Source of the DNA: Muribaculaceae bacterium
GTDB taxonomy: Bacteria > Bacteroidota > Bacteroidia > Bacteroidales > Muribaculaceae
Direction: 5' to 3'
NCBI GenBank assembly: GCA_029059965.1
Contig: JAIDUY010000366.1
Location: 1-19,106 of the forward strand
Length of the DNA stretch: 19,106 nt
Under the pieces are notes generated by a model. That model saw only the letters and a program-made list of their open reading frames with translations. It searched no databases and had not been told where the DNA came from. Shown piece by piece: positions 1 through 7,384 of the stretch. The first letter of the stretch is position 1; each line of letters opens with the position of its first letter. The position numbers and the translations under genes were made by a program.

Positions 1-147
1 GTCGCGGTCTATCCCGACGCCGAAGTCCCCTACGGACAGGTCGTCGAAGTCCTTAACGCCGGCGCCGCAAACGACGTCCGCATGGTACTGGCAACACGCC
101 CCTCGTCGGCAGCCGACATCCATGCCGAAAACCTCGAAAACCAATAG
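1..147 (+). CDS. ExbD/TolR-type biopolymer transport protein, C-terminal end (partial)
   Basis: Frame 1 is open from the window edge to a TAG at 145-147 and gives 48 residues. The segment VAVYPDAEVPYGQVVEVLNA followed by a short loop and RMVLATRP is the usual end of the periplasmic domain of ExbD/TolR proteins, which pair with ExbB/TolQ proton channels in the inner membrane to energise TonB. The family match is by pattern only, and the membrane anchor lies outside the window. The next gene starts inside this one in another frame (26-nt overlap), which suggests translational coupling in an exbB-exbD-tonB style operon. Whether it is ExbD or TolR cannot be told from the tail. Confidence 0.75.
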   Translation, partial: VAVYPDAEVPYGQVVEVLNAGAANDVRMVLATRPSSAADIHAENLENQ

Positions 148-949
148 AACGGTCATGACTCCCCGACGGGCATCAGCAATAGCGACAGCGGCAGCGGCCA
201 TAGTCATAGTGGCGCTGCTCCTGCTCGTGCACCTAAGTTTCGACCCCGCGGCCATGCCGCCGTCGCGCCAGCCCGTGGCGGCGGTAGAGGAGGCCATGCC
301 CGAGTATGTCGACTTCCTCGAGAGTCTCAACTCGCCCGCGCCATCCGACCCAGCCCGCGCTCATGCGCCCGAGCCTGAAAGAGCCGCCGCCAACGCCGCT
401 CCGCAGGGCGGTCCCGACATGGCCGACGCAGGCCCGGCAGGCAATGCCGCTCCCGAGCAGACGCAGACAGCCCCCGCCCCCGCAAGCCGCCGCGAGCGCA
501 CCGACCCGCCGCAGACAGGCCCCACACGCGAACAGCAGGAGGCTGAGCGCGCACGCCGTCGCGCCGACCGCGACCTCGCTAATGCTTTCGACACCCCCGG
601 CGACGCCCCGACGACTTCGCCCGGCACCGCGCCCGGTAATCCCGGAGCGCCCGACGGCACAGAAACGCCTGTCAACGGCAGCGGAACAGGCACCGTGGGC
701 GGCGGATGGATAATGCCGACTTACAACAAGTTGCCGTCAACCGAAGTCGGAAGCATACGCCTGCGCGCCGTCATCGACGCCACAGGAGCAGTTGTCTCCG
801 TCGAGCAGATAGGCGGACGGCCCCCGGCCTCGGCGAACACTGCCCTCGTGCAGCGTTGCATCGACGAAGTAAGCTCTCGCCGCTACACCCGCACCGACTC
901 CAATCCTCCCCCCTCGGCAACAGCGCTCATAACCTACGTGTTCAAATAG
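122..949 (+). CDS. TonB-like energy transducer
   Basis: 275 residues with the plan of a TonB protein. There is a short basic N-terminus, one membrane helix at about residues 18-38, a long Pro/Ala/Glu/Arg-rich spacer at about 45-195 that would span the periplasm, and a compact C-terminal domain at about 205-275 ending ITYVFK, a typical Bacteroidetes TonB_C ending. The family carries proton-motive energy from ExbB/ExbD to TonB-dependent outer-membrane transporters. The ATG at 122 lies inside the end of the exbD-like gene; an ATG at 155 (residue 12) is a possible alternative start. The C-terminal domain is divergent, so a TolA-like or other envelope-spanning role is possible. A strong hairpin follows 18 bases after the stop. 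Confidence 0.72.
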   Translation: MPKTSKTNRTVMTPRRASAIATAAAAIVIVALLLLVHLSFDPAAMPPSRQPVAAVEEAMPEYVDFLESLNSPAPSDPARAHAPEPERAAANAAPQGGPDMADAGPAGNAAPEQTQTAPAPASRRERTDPPQTGPTREQQEAERARRRADRDLANAFDTPGDAPTTSPGTAPGNPGAPDGTETPVNGSGTGTVGGGWIMPTYNKLPSTEVGSIRLRAVIDATGAVVSVEQIGGRPPASANTALVQRCIDEVSSRRYTRTDSNPPPSATALITYVFK

Positions 950-967
950 CATCAGGATAAATAGACG

Positions 968-1001
968 ACAACGGCCCCGGCAGAAACGCCGGGGCCGTTG
1001 T
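968..1001. terminator. Bidirectional hairpin terminator between convergent genes
   Basis: A perfect 14-bp inverted repeat, ACAACGGCCCCGGC at 968-981 and its complement at 988-1001, encloses a 6-base loop. It lies between the stop of the tonB-like gene (949, plus strand) and the stop of the endonuclease gene (1022, minus strand), so it can serve both. There is no long U tract on either side; the call rests on stem strength and position. Confidence 0.8.
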
Positions 1002-1021
1002 TGTGATGGAGAATGAATCTC

Positions 1022-2680
1022 TTACAGTACCACTGCTTTCACCGGAGTGCGGTGGGAGTCGGTCATGATGAAGTAGACGCCTGTAGGCAGGGAGATGTCG
1101 GTGTTCTGTTCCACTGTGCCGGGAGCGGCTACGAGACGGCCGGCGACATCGTAGATTACGCAGCCTGTCTGCGGAGCCGAGCAGATGATGCGCACATAGC
1201 CTTCGAAGCTCTGGACGGTCAGGGGTTCCTCGACGGTTACGCCCGAGACGCCCGAATGGTTCACGAACACGATGTTCGACATCGGCGAGCGGACGCCGAG
1301 GCGCACACTCTGCACGGCATACGATTCGCTGTCGCTTTCGTCGAAGCCCGTAATCTCGAGCGAGGTCTCCTCGGCGGGCAGCTCCTCGTCGGTGGCGGTG
1401 CCGCCCGCGTAGCGTGTGCGGGTCACCACATAGTAGTCGATAACCTCGCCTGCGGGAGCGCTCCAGTTGGCCGTGTAGCGGTCGCTCTGGATGTCGGTCG
1501 GGTCGAGAGCCGTGCAAGCCGTCAGTGTAGGCACGGGCAGACACTCGCCGCGCAGGGCCACGCCGCGCGAGCCCTCGAAGTCGCCGCTCAGCAGCACGCG
1601 CGAGCTGTGCGTGCCAATGGATGTCGGGCGGTAGGTGATGTTCAGCCAGTAGCCGTCGTCCGAGTTGGCGAGGTCGGCGGGGATGGCGTCGGTCGACATC
1701 GAGAACATCGACGCGTCGCCGGTGTAGAGCAGCAGTTCGATACTGTTCTTGAGGTCCTGGCCGTGTACGAACAGACGCGCCGTCGAGCTGTGGCCCTGTG
1801 CCACCTGGCCGAACTGAAGCTCGAGGCCGTGCGTGGGCGCAAGCAGCTGGGGGTCGCCCACGGGCGGAACGATGACCTCGCCCGGAGTGAACGATTCGCC
1901 GCGGCGGTCGCCCCAAAGATACTCGGCAAGCTCAGGCATGTCGATGAACGGATTTCGGTTGTTCTGGAAGCCGTAGACAGCCTCGTTGCGGTCGCGTTCC
2001 TTCTGGCTCACGGGGTCGGCGCGGTGCCACTCCATCAGCAGCTGCACCGACCACTGGTTCAGCGTCGGATAGGCGTTCTGACTCACCATATATGTGTACT
2101 TCCACGTCAGATCCTGATAGCAGGTGGCCATGTAGAAGTAGGTGCGCGCGAAGTCGCCCTTGTACTCGTCGTCCGGCTCGAACACCGTCGACGCACCGCC
2201 GCCCTGGCCGCGCACGGGATAGCCCACGCGGCACACGCCGTTGTTGAACTTCACCGTCTGGTTCATATCCACCACGCCCAGAGGATAGTTGCTCTTGGCC
2301 GAGTTGGCCGCACGCTCCGACGGATATAGATGGTTCAGGTCGACATAGGCGCCGACCGAGGTCGAGCCGCCCCACCAGCTCTTCGGGAACGAATGCTCGC
2401 GGTTGAGGCCGCTGAACGAGGGCGCGTACAGCGGAATGTCGGAGTACATGTCCCACCAGCGGTGGCTCTCGGGGTAGACGTCGGTAGTCTGGAAGTAGCG
2501 CGGCAGGTCGTTGTACGACGAAATGCGTGTAAAGTTGCGGATGATGTTGTGCAGTGCAAGCTTGAGCTCGGCATCCTTCTTTCCGTTGAGAGAGTTATAG
2601 TAACCCGCCGGAGCCTGGGCATAGGCCACCGACACGACAGACAGCAGGAATGCGGATAGGAGTAGGTGCAGTTTTCTCAT
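1022..2680 (-). CDS. Secreted endonuclease I (EndA/NucM family) with type IX sorting domain
   Basis: 552 residues. Residues 1 to about 22 form a signal peptide ending AYAQA. The nuclease domain (about 25-258) carries the endonuclease I motifs: REHSFPKSWW at 94-103, DLNHLYPSE at 114-122, EPDDEYKGDFAR at 168-179, WHRADPVS from 218 and NRNPFIDMP at 241-249. Known relatives are metal-dependent periplasmic or secreted nucleases that cut DNA and RNA non-specifically. Next come an Ig-like region and a fibronectin III-like stretch (about 400-480). The last ~70 residues (CVIYDVAGRLV, then LPTGVYFIM) form a type A C-terminal sorting domain used by the type IX system, whose PorU and PorV are encoded at the other end of this window. 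I chose the ATG at 2680 because the signal peptide starts there; the frame stays open to 2758, but that extension crosses the upstream hairpin. Likely role: extracellular DNA scavenging. Confidence 0.93.
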   Translation of the reverse strand: MRKLHLLLSAFLLSVVSVAYAQAPAGYYNSLNGKKDAELKLALHNIIRNFTRISSYNDLPRYFQTTDVYPESHRWWDMYSDIPLYAPSFSGLNREHSFPKSWWGGSTSVGAYVDLNHLYPSERAANSAKSNYPLGVVDMNQTVKFNNGVCRVGYPVRGQGGGASTVFEPDDEYKGDFARTYFYMATCYQDLTWKYTYMVSQNAYPTLNQWSVQLLMEWHRADPVSQKERDRNEAVYGFQNNRNPFIDMPELAEYLWGDRRGESFTPGEVIVPPVGDPQLLAPTHGLELQFGQVAQGHSSTARLFVHGQDLKNSIELLLYTGDASMFSMSTDAIPADLANSDDGYWLNITYRPTSIGTHSSRVLLSGDFEGSRGVALRGECLPVPTLTACTALDPTDIQSDRYTANWSAPAGEVIDYYVVTRTRYAGGTATDEELPAEETSLEITGFDESDSESYAVQSVRLGVRSPMSNIVFVNHSGVSGVTVEEPLTVQSFEGYVRIICSAPQTGCVIYDVAGRLVAAPGTVEQNTDISLPTGVYFIMTDSHRTPVKAVVL

Positions 2681-2718
2681 TAGATGAGACAGTGTGATGA
2701 ATAGTGATGAATTTACTC

Positions 2719-2753
2719 TAAGAAAGTGACGCGGAGGCCGCGTCACTTTCTTA
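2719..2753 (-). terminator. Hairpin terminator downstream of alanine dehydrogenase
   Basis: A perfect 16-bp inverted repeat, TAAGAAAGTGACGCGG at 2719-2734 and its complement at 2738-2753, has a 3-base loop. On the minus strand it begins 41 bases after the alanine dehydrogenase stop and its 3' arm ends CTTTCTTA. It also sits about 40 bases upstream of the endonuclease start, so it separates the two transcription units. Confidence 0.78.
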
Positions 2754-2794
2754 AACATTTATTGCTTCGCGCTTGTTCACGCGCGACTATGATA

Positions 2795-3904
2795 TCATGC
2801 TTTGCAAAGCTCGTGGTAAGGCATATCCCATGCCTCGGCCACAGCCTTGTATGTAATCTTGCCGTCGACTATGTTCACGCCCTCGGCCAGACCCTTGTCG
2901 GCGGCGCAGGCTTCGCGCCAGCCCATGTCGGCCAGACGCAGAGCGTAGGGCAGTGTGGCGTTGGTGAGCGCCAGGGTCGAGGTATAGGGCACGGCGCCCG
3001 GGATATTTGCCACCGCATAGTGAACGATGCCGTCCACCTCGTACACCGGATCCGAGTGAGTCGTGGGATGCGAGGTCTCGAAGCAGCCGCCCTGGTCGAT
3101 GGCGACATCCACCATCACCGAACCTTTGCGTAGAAGTTTGAGCATATCGCGGGTGATGAGCTTCGGAGCCTTGGCGCCCGGAATCAGAACAGAACCTATC
3201 ACAAGGTCGGTCGTCGGAAGCTCCGACTCGATGTTGTGGCGCGACGAATATAGAGTCCTGATATTCGCCGGCATAGTCTCGGCCACATGGCGCAGAATCG
3301 GCAGAGAGATATCGGTGATGGTCACGTCGGCGCCCAGCCCGGCAGCCATCAGGGCGGCATTGCGTCCCACGACGCCTGCGCCTACAACCAGCACCTTGGC
3401 AGGCTTCACGCCCGGCACGCCGCCCAACAGCACGCCGCGGCCGCCGTGAGGTTTCTCAAGGAAGTGAGCACCCTGCTGGACCGACATACGGCCCGCAACC
3501 TCGCTCATCGGCACAAGCAGAGGAAGACCGCCCTGAGGACCTACGACAGTCTCGTAGGCGATACAGGTGGCACCCGAGGCCACCATAGCCTCAGTCAAGG
3601 CACGGTCGCACGCGAAGTGGAAGTAAGTGAACAGCAGCTGCCCCTTGCGCACAAGCGCATATTCGGGCTCGATAGGCTCCTTCACCTTGATGATCATCTC
3701 GGCCTTGGCGTAAGTCTCCTCGATGGTCGGGAGAATAGTGGCGCCCGCCTTCTCGTAGTCCGAGTCGGCAAAGCCGCTGCCTTCGCCGGCAGTATGCTGC
3801 ACATACACAGTGTGGCCGTGGCGCACAAGTTCGTGCACGCCCGACGGCGTCATACCGACGCGGTTCTCATTGTTCTTGATCTCCTTGGGAATACCGATAA
3901 TCAT
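2795..3904 (-). CDS. ald: Alanine dehydrogenase
   Basis: 369 residues, the usual length for the family. The enzyme interconverts L-alanine and pyruvate plus ammonia with NAD(H) in the cytoplasm. The opening MIIGIPKEIKNNENRVGMTP is typical and contains the pyruvate-binding Arg15. Lys75 (in KVKEP), His96 (in TYFHFACD) and Asp270 (in VDVAIDQGG) fall at the numbering known for the bacterial enzymes. The Rossmann motif GAGVVG is at 175-180. All key residues are present, so the enzyme should be active. It stands alone, with its own promoter upstream (3970-4000) and a hairpin terminator downstream. GC-rich codon use matches the housekeeping genes of the window. Confidence 0.97.
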   Translation of the reverse strand: MIIGIPKEIKNNENRVGMTPSGVHELVRHGHTVYVQHTAGEGSGFADSDYEKAGATILPTIEETYAKAEMIIKVKEPIEPEYALVRKGQLLFTYFHFACDRALTEAMVASGATCIAYETVVGPQGGLPLLVPMSEVAGRMSVQQGAHFLEKPHGGRGVLLGGVPGVKPAKVLVVGAGVVGRNAALMAAGLGADVTITDISLPILRHVAETMPANIRTLYSSRHNIESELPTTDLVIGSVLIPGAKAPKLITRDMLKLLRKGSVMVDVAIDQGGCFETSHPTTHSDPVYEVDGIVHYAVANIPGAVPYTSTLALTNATLPYALRLADMGWREACAADKGLAEGVNIVDGKITYKAVAEAWDMPYHELCKA

Positions 3905-3969
3905 GGCGGTAACAATTTAAGGGGTTAGTGGATAGAGGAAGTGTTTTATGCTCTCCGTATGGATTGCCC

Positions 3970-4000
3970 CAAAATTAATCAAAAAACGCCAACCGCCAAA
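3970..4000 (-). promoter_or_regulatory. Bacteroidetes-type promoter for ald
   Basis: On the minus strand TTTG (plus-strand 3997-4000) is followed by exactly 19 bases and TAATTTTG (plus-strand 3970-3977). This is the Bacteroides sigma-factor pattern TTTG-N19-TAnnTTTG. Transcription should start a few bases below 3970, leaving a leader of roughly 55-65 bases before the ald ATG at 3904. Confidence 0.8.
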
Positions 4001-4039
4001 AAAATCCCCCAAAAAACATCTCCCACACCGCCAACGGGT

Positions 4040-4055
4040 GTGTCCGCCGGGACAC
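4040..4055. repeat. Short palindromic unit GTGTCC-GCCG-GGACAC
   Basis: Six-base arms around a four-base loop, followed by CGAG. It is a variant of the unit GTGTCC-GCCA-GGACAC found at 4181-4196 and in the repeat at 7142-7275. With these it forms the palindrome-rich stretch 4021-4304, which holds no gene I can support. A further hairpin, CCCCG-CCAA-CGGGG, is at 4167-4180. Confidence 0.7.
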
Positions 4056-4178
4056 CGAGCGGAAACTCTCCGCCCCAATGTAGGGCTGTCCCACGGTGCA
4101 GCCGCCCCCGCCGCGTAGTCATCGCTGCCGTGAAATTATTGTCCCCCGCTGGCGAGATTTATTTAGCCCCGCCAACGG

Positions 4179-4314
4179 GGGTGTCCGCCAGGACACCGAC
4201 TTACTCGTAGCCCGGTACACCGCAGCGCAGCGGAGGTGTGCCGGGATTACGCCCCCCCACAACAGGGCGTCCGTCAAGGACGCCGACTTACGTTCCCGCC
4301 TCAATCAGAAGCGA
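4179..4314. repeat. Direct repeat copy 1 with three palindromes (REP-like)
   Basis: About 135 bases that recur almost unchanged at 7142-7275 in the same orientation, with only small indels and a few substitutions. It contains three stem-loops. The first is GTGTCC-GCCA-GGACAC at 4181-4196. The second has arms CCCGGTACACC (4211-4221) and GGTGTGCCGGG (4235-4245), fully paired with one G-T wobble. The third is GCGTCC-GTCAA-GGACGC at 4267-4283. The first and third are both followed by CGACTTAC, so they look like diverged copies of one unit. The last bases overlap the final codons of the exported protein gene that ends at 4305. Being just after a minus-strand operon, the palindromes may also act as a terminator or an mRNA-stabilising element. 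Confidence 0.85.
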
Positions 4315-5000
4315 CGTTTTCTCCTCTTTCGGACATCGCCGAAAAGCTCGGGCGGAATCCTTATGCTGTCGGGCGCAGCCATTTCGGGCACGGGATGGTC
4401 TATCGTATCCTGAACCTGATACGGCTGCAAAGCCCGGAACCGATAGTTTCGCGGCAGCCATTCCTGATAAGGCCGCGCCAAAAGCCAATCGTTACAGAAA
4501 TGCCCCATGCGGTCGAATTTCAGTATTCCATCCGAATAGATGAATTTCCAAAAAACCTCATCATCATTAATCATCACCCAGCCAACGACATTATTCATGT
4601 GCTGTTTTCTCAGTCTGATATATTTACCTGTTAGTCTCAGCAATTCGCAATTCGGAGGACTAATGATAAGCAATGGTATCTGACCAACCTGATTTATATA
4701 AGTTTTGTTGCCATTCTTGCCGAGTTCATCGCCAATATAAGCTAAATCGTTATAGACAGTCAAATCTAAAATATACCCACCATCTTCTCGTTTTTCGATT
4801 TCGAGGTATATATGGTCCTCCACCGACGAATATTCCAGCCCCGGCAGCAAAGGCACCACCACATCCTCGATAAACTCCACCATCTCCGGGACCTCAAGCC
4901 GAACTTCAGGAAACACAAAGACAGTATCCACCGAAGTATGCCTAAACCCCCAGGCACTGAATGATAACAATAGCGATAATATAAGAGCTATTCTTTTCAT
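4305..5000 (-). CDS. Exported protein of unknown function, candidate second immunity gene of the M91 module
   Basis: 231 residues with a clear N-terminal signal peptide (MKRIALILSLLLSFSAWG). There is no lipobox cysteine, so it is probably a soluble periplasmic protein. The mature part is mixed alpha/beta in feel, with acidic stretches early (VPEMVEFIEDVV) and a very basic tail (RKRRKRRF). I do not recognise the family. It is the last gene of the minus-strand set Rhs-C, lipoprotein, this gene, with 34 bases between it and the lipoprotein gene. That position is typical of an immunity or accessory gene, but nothing in the sequence proves it. Its base composition is poorer in G+C than ald. Its final two codons and stop lie inside the palindromic direct repeat. 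Confidence 0.7.
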   Translation of the reverse strand: MKRIALILSLLLSFSAWGFRHTSVDTVFVFPEVRLEVPEMVEFIEDVVVPLLPGLEYSSVEDHIYLEIEKREDGGYILDLTVYNDLAYIGDELGKNGNKTYINQVGQIPLLIISPPNCELLRLTGKYIRLRKQHMNNVVGWVMINDDEVFWKFIYSDGILKFDRMGHFCNDWLLARPYQEWLPRNYRFRALQPYQVQDTIDHPVPEMAAPDSIRIPPELFGDVRKRRKRRF

Positions 5001-5034
5001 GTCAAAATTGGAAAAACTCGGCGCAATATCTTAT

Positions 5035-5943
5035 TCAACTCCATGCTGAATAGGGGTCACGTTCATACCCGGCTATTTTAAGAATACCCTCAAAGAAACG
5101 TGTATACCACTCCTCTTCTTTAGCCGGGAAACAGGAATAACCCGTCGCGATACGGCGTCCGTCGAGCTCAATGCTGATAGCCCTGATATCAGTAAGAGGA
5201 TAAGCCGGATTATAAAACTCAGTAAGCGGATTTATGTGCTCGACAAGCTCACTTATACTGACACGTTCCCACTCAGCCAAAGCCCTCGACGTCTGTTCGT
5301 ACGGGCTGACTATGTAAGCTTCCTCCTCCTCATATCGGAAATGTCCATAGCAGCGTATGCTGTCGCTGTCAATCACTATCGAATCGCCGTATACTTTGCC
5401 ATCGCGGACACAGTCTCCGATACAAATCTTTATTGAATGCCAGTCCGAACGGTAAATCCTGTTCCTTGGTCTGACTGCCTGATTCCAGACGTCCCTGAAA
5501 TCTTCCGGAGCCACATCCCACAGATATTCAAGAAGGCCGTCAGGCAGAGGTCTGTCCCTGTTGACGAAATCGGAAGTACCCCGGCCTATAGTCACCTCGA
5601 CAACCCTTTCGCCGTCAGCACCCCGGTAAATCCCGCATTCCGAGGTATTGGCAAGTTTATAAATTGAATCAACAGTTGCCGAATCCACAATCATTCGGAA
5701 TGAGCGATAATGCAGGGTATCGGTTCCCGACTTACTTAACCTGCTGCCTGTCAGAGTGGAGTCGGAATATCCTAATTTTATCAGAAGGTCGACGCCGTTC
5801 GTGGTCTCGCTATACGTAACATTGATTTCAGGATTCTCAATCGCATTGCACCCGTCCGAGCAACCCGACAATGACGGCCATATGACAATGTACATAATGA
5901 GAGTCAGCCAAATATTAATATTGTATGCGTTTTGGTACATCAT
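5035..5943 (-). CDS. Lipoprotein, candidate immunity protein for the M91-type Rhs tip
   Basis: 302 residues from the ATG at 5943. The N-terminus has a hydrophobic helix and the lipobox LSGC at about residues 23-26 (WPSLSGCSDGC), so it should be a membrane-anchored lipoprotein facing the periplasm or cell surface. The body is acidic and rich in aromatic residues, with no motif I know. The frame is open further upstream (to 5985), but only the ATG pair at 5940/5943 puts the signal peptide at the start. The gene overlaps the end of the Rhs-C toxin gene by 29 bases, an arrangement typical of toxin-immunity pairs, which is the basis for the immunity guess. If that is right, the toxin would have to be met outside the cytoplasm. 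Confidence 0.72.
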   Translation of the reverse strand: MMYQNAYNINIWLTLIMYIVIWPSLSGCSDGCNAIENPEINVTYSETTNGVDLLIKLGYSDSTLTGSRLSKSGTDTLHYRSFRMIVDSATVDSIYKLANTSECGIYRGADGERVVEVTIGRGTSDFVNRDRPLPDGLLEYLWDVAPEDFRDVWNQAVRPRNRIYRSDWHSIKICIGDCVRDGKVYGDSIVIDSDSIRCYGHFRYEEEEAYIVSPYEQTSRALAEWERVSISELVEHINPLTEFYNPAYPLTDIRAISIELDGRRIATGYSCFPAKEEEWYTRFFEGILKIAGYERDPYSAWS

Positions 5944-7051
5944 GTTCTTCTCTGATTTTATTTTCGTTAATTGGATAATCACCAATTAAACCTAATGTCT
6001 GCAGCTCAAATGCTGACTTTTCCTCACCTCTATATATGACCTTTCCTTCCATCTTATTGCCAGTTAAATCAATATGAGAATGAGTTAGCTCGTGGCTTAT
6101 GACAACGAACAATGGACTGTCTTCACGGATATATTTACCTGTTGATTCATTATAACCAATTTTTGCTTTGGCAGGAAGACCTGGCATTATATTTGCGATA
6201 GATGTCCCGGTAGGGCTTTGTTTTGCCGAAAGAAAAGCATTACGATTAGCATATTTATTATTTAATATTGCCCCTAATGAATTCCCGCTATCTATTGTTG
6301 TGGTTTCTTTCGCCTTTATCAGGCTGCCCACCAATAATGTGCCGACTGGATGCTCACCTTTGCGTACCTCTTTTATGTTTACGCGGTAATTCCCGTTTCG
6401 TTGTTTCTCCAAAACCAATCGGTCATCACTTAGTGTACTCAATTCAGAAATAATACCTTTTCTGTTTTCTGCCGTAACTGACCCTGCAATTTCAATAACC
6501 ATTCCACTCGGGTCTTTGTACGCAATCCCATTCCCCGCACAGTACGCCCACGGCGAGACGTGAGTAAATTTTTCGGCCAGCTCGTCCGGAGTTGTGAATC
6601 GCACATAGACAGGGTCGTACATACGGGCCAAGTTGTCGTACATGTCCAGGCCCTCGGCATCAATCCAGCGCTTGTCCTGATGGAAGCGGTCGATATTGCC
6701 CGTATTGCTCGTAATCACCGGAAGCCCCGACGGATAGACAAACGTATGCTGTCCGAAACTCATCTTTCCTGTCGCTTTGTTCTGATAGGCCGTGTGGCGC
6801 ACGCTGCCCTTCCAGTCCTTCACGTACCAGCGGTGCGTGCTGTCGGCGAAGCTGTAGTGCCCGAATCCCGTGTTGACACGCATCTGCCCGTCCACGCGCT
6901 CATAGCTGCCGTAGAAACGCCGCTCCGACACCGGCAGAATAGCAGCCTCCTCAAAGCGCGAACTGTCGCGTACAAACGGCACGGTATCGCCCACCGCTGC
7001 AGAAGCAAACGACAGTGCATTGAAGTGACTATGAAACAGGCGGCAACTCAT
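5915..7051 (-). CDS. Truncated Rhs protein with M91/NleD-like zinc metallopeptidase tip (Rhs-C)
   Basis: 378 residues from the ATG at 7051; the frame is also open to a TTG at 7072, but that would leave almost no leader after the promoter. Residues 1-20 are a leader like that of Rhs-A. Residues 21-174 are an Rhs-associated core (WYVKDWKGSVRHTAY, then YDPVYVRFTTPDELAE, then SPWAYCAGN). The tip, about 175-378, is unlike those of Rhs-A and Rhs-B. It has the zincin motif HELTH at 320-324, then acidic residues at 343-349, a TLG and INENKIREEHDVPKR. This spacing fits peptidase family M91, which includes the type III effector NleD, a protease of host MAP kinases. The repeat-rich shell of a full Rhs protein is missing, so it is either a minimal toxin, a silent tip cassette or a degraded gene. 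AT-rich codons in the tip contrast with the GC-rich core and suggest transfer. Confidence 0.85.
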   Translation of the reverse strand: MSCRLFHSHFNALSFASAAVGDTVPFVRDSSRFEEAAILPVSERRFYGSYERVDGQMRVNTGFGHYSFADSTHRWYVKDWKGSVRHTAYQNKATGKMSFGQHTFVYPSGLPVITSNTGNIDRFHQDKRWIDAEGLDMYDNLARMYDPVYVRFTTPDELAEKFTHVSPWAYCAGNGIAYKDPSGMVIEIAGSVTAENRKGIISELSTLSDDRLVLEKQRNGNYRVNIKEVRKGEHPVGTLLVGSLIKAKETTTIDSGNSLGAILNNKYANRNAFLSAKQSPTGTSIANIMPGLPAKAKIGYNESTGKYIREDSPLFVVISHELTHSHIDLTGNKMEGKVIYRGEEKSAFELQTLGLIGDYPINENKIREEHDVPKRIQY

Positions 7052-7079
7052 GTCAAGCCGGATAAATACCAATCCACCC

Positions 7080-7110
7080 CAAAGTTAATCAAAAATCTAC
7101 GACCCACAAA
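7080..7110 (-). promoter_or_regulatory. Promoter of the Rhs-C module
   Basis: On the minus strand TTTG (plus-strand 7107-7110), 19 bases, then TAACTTTG (plus-strand 7080-7087): a full match to TTTG-N19-TAnnTTTG. The predicted start site lies near 7074, about 22 bases before the ATG at 7051. About 110 bases of this promoter and leader are clearly related to the region upstream of Rhs-A (11409-11528). Confidence 0.8.
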
Positions 7111-7141
7111 ATAATCATCTCCCCGCCACACCAACTGCAGA

Positions 7142-7275
7142 GGGTGTCCGCCAGGACACCGACTTACTCGTAGCCCGGTACACCGCAGCGCAGCGGAGGT
7201 GTGCCGGGATTACGCCCCCCAAAGCAGGGCGTCCGGCAAGGACGCCGACTTACGTTCCCGCCCAATCAGAAGCGA
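7142..7275. repeat. Direct repeat copy 2 with three palindromes (REP-like)
   Basis: Near-identical to 4179-4314 and in the same orientation. It keeps all three stem-loops: GTGTCC-GCCA-GGACAC near its start, the long CCCGGTACACC stem, and GCGTCC-GGCAA-GGACGC near its end. It lies just upstream of the Rhs-C promoter, so the two copies bracket the whole M91 module. It also lies downstream of the orphan immunity-like gene, where it may end that transcript. Confidence 0.85.
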
Positions 7276-7384
7276 TGCCCTCGCCGCGCCTAAAAGCTAA
7301 CGTACATTTACTGAATGACATCGGTCATCTCGGAGAAATAGGGCTGCATCACCTTGGTCTGAAGTATGTGTCAATCAAGATAGT
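7276..7384 (-). other. Geneless stretch, possibly a remnant of a lost gene
   Basis: No complete gene fits here. On the minus strand, 7308-7367 reads ILQTKVMQPYFSEMTDVIQ followed by a stop, in GC-richer codons than the neighbouring immunity-like gene. This could be the tail of a decayed gene cut off by recombination at the repeat, but the piece is too short to identify and may be chance. Confidence 0.2.

Noticed and set aside
306..713. Plus-strand and minus-strand frames inside the tonB-like gene
   Set aside because: They are shadows of the Pro/Ala-rich spacer; low-complexity GC-rich sequence keeps all frames open.
1013..2329. Long plus-strand frame opposite the endonuclease I gene
   Set aside because: It mirrors the high-GC coding bias of the real gene, has no recognisable domain, and the minus strand has full family motifs, a signal peptide and a sorting tail.
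4021..4315. CRISPR-like array from the repeated palindromes
   Set aside because: Units are irregularly spaced, the intervening sequences are themselves repeated in the second copy, and there are no cas genes. REP-like elements fit better.
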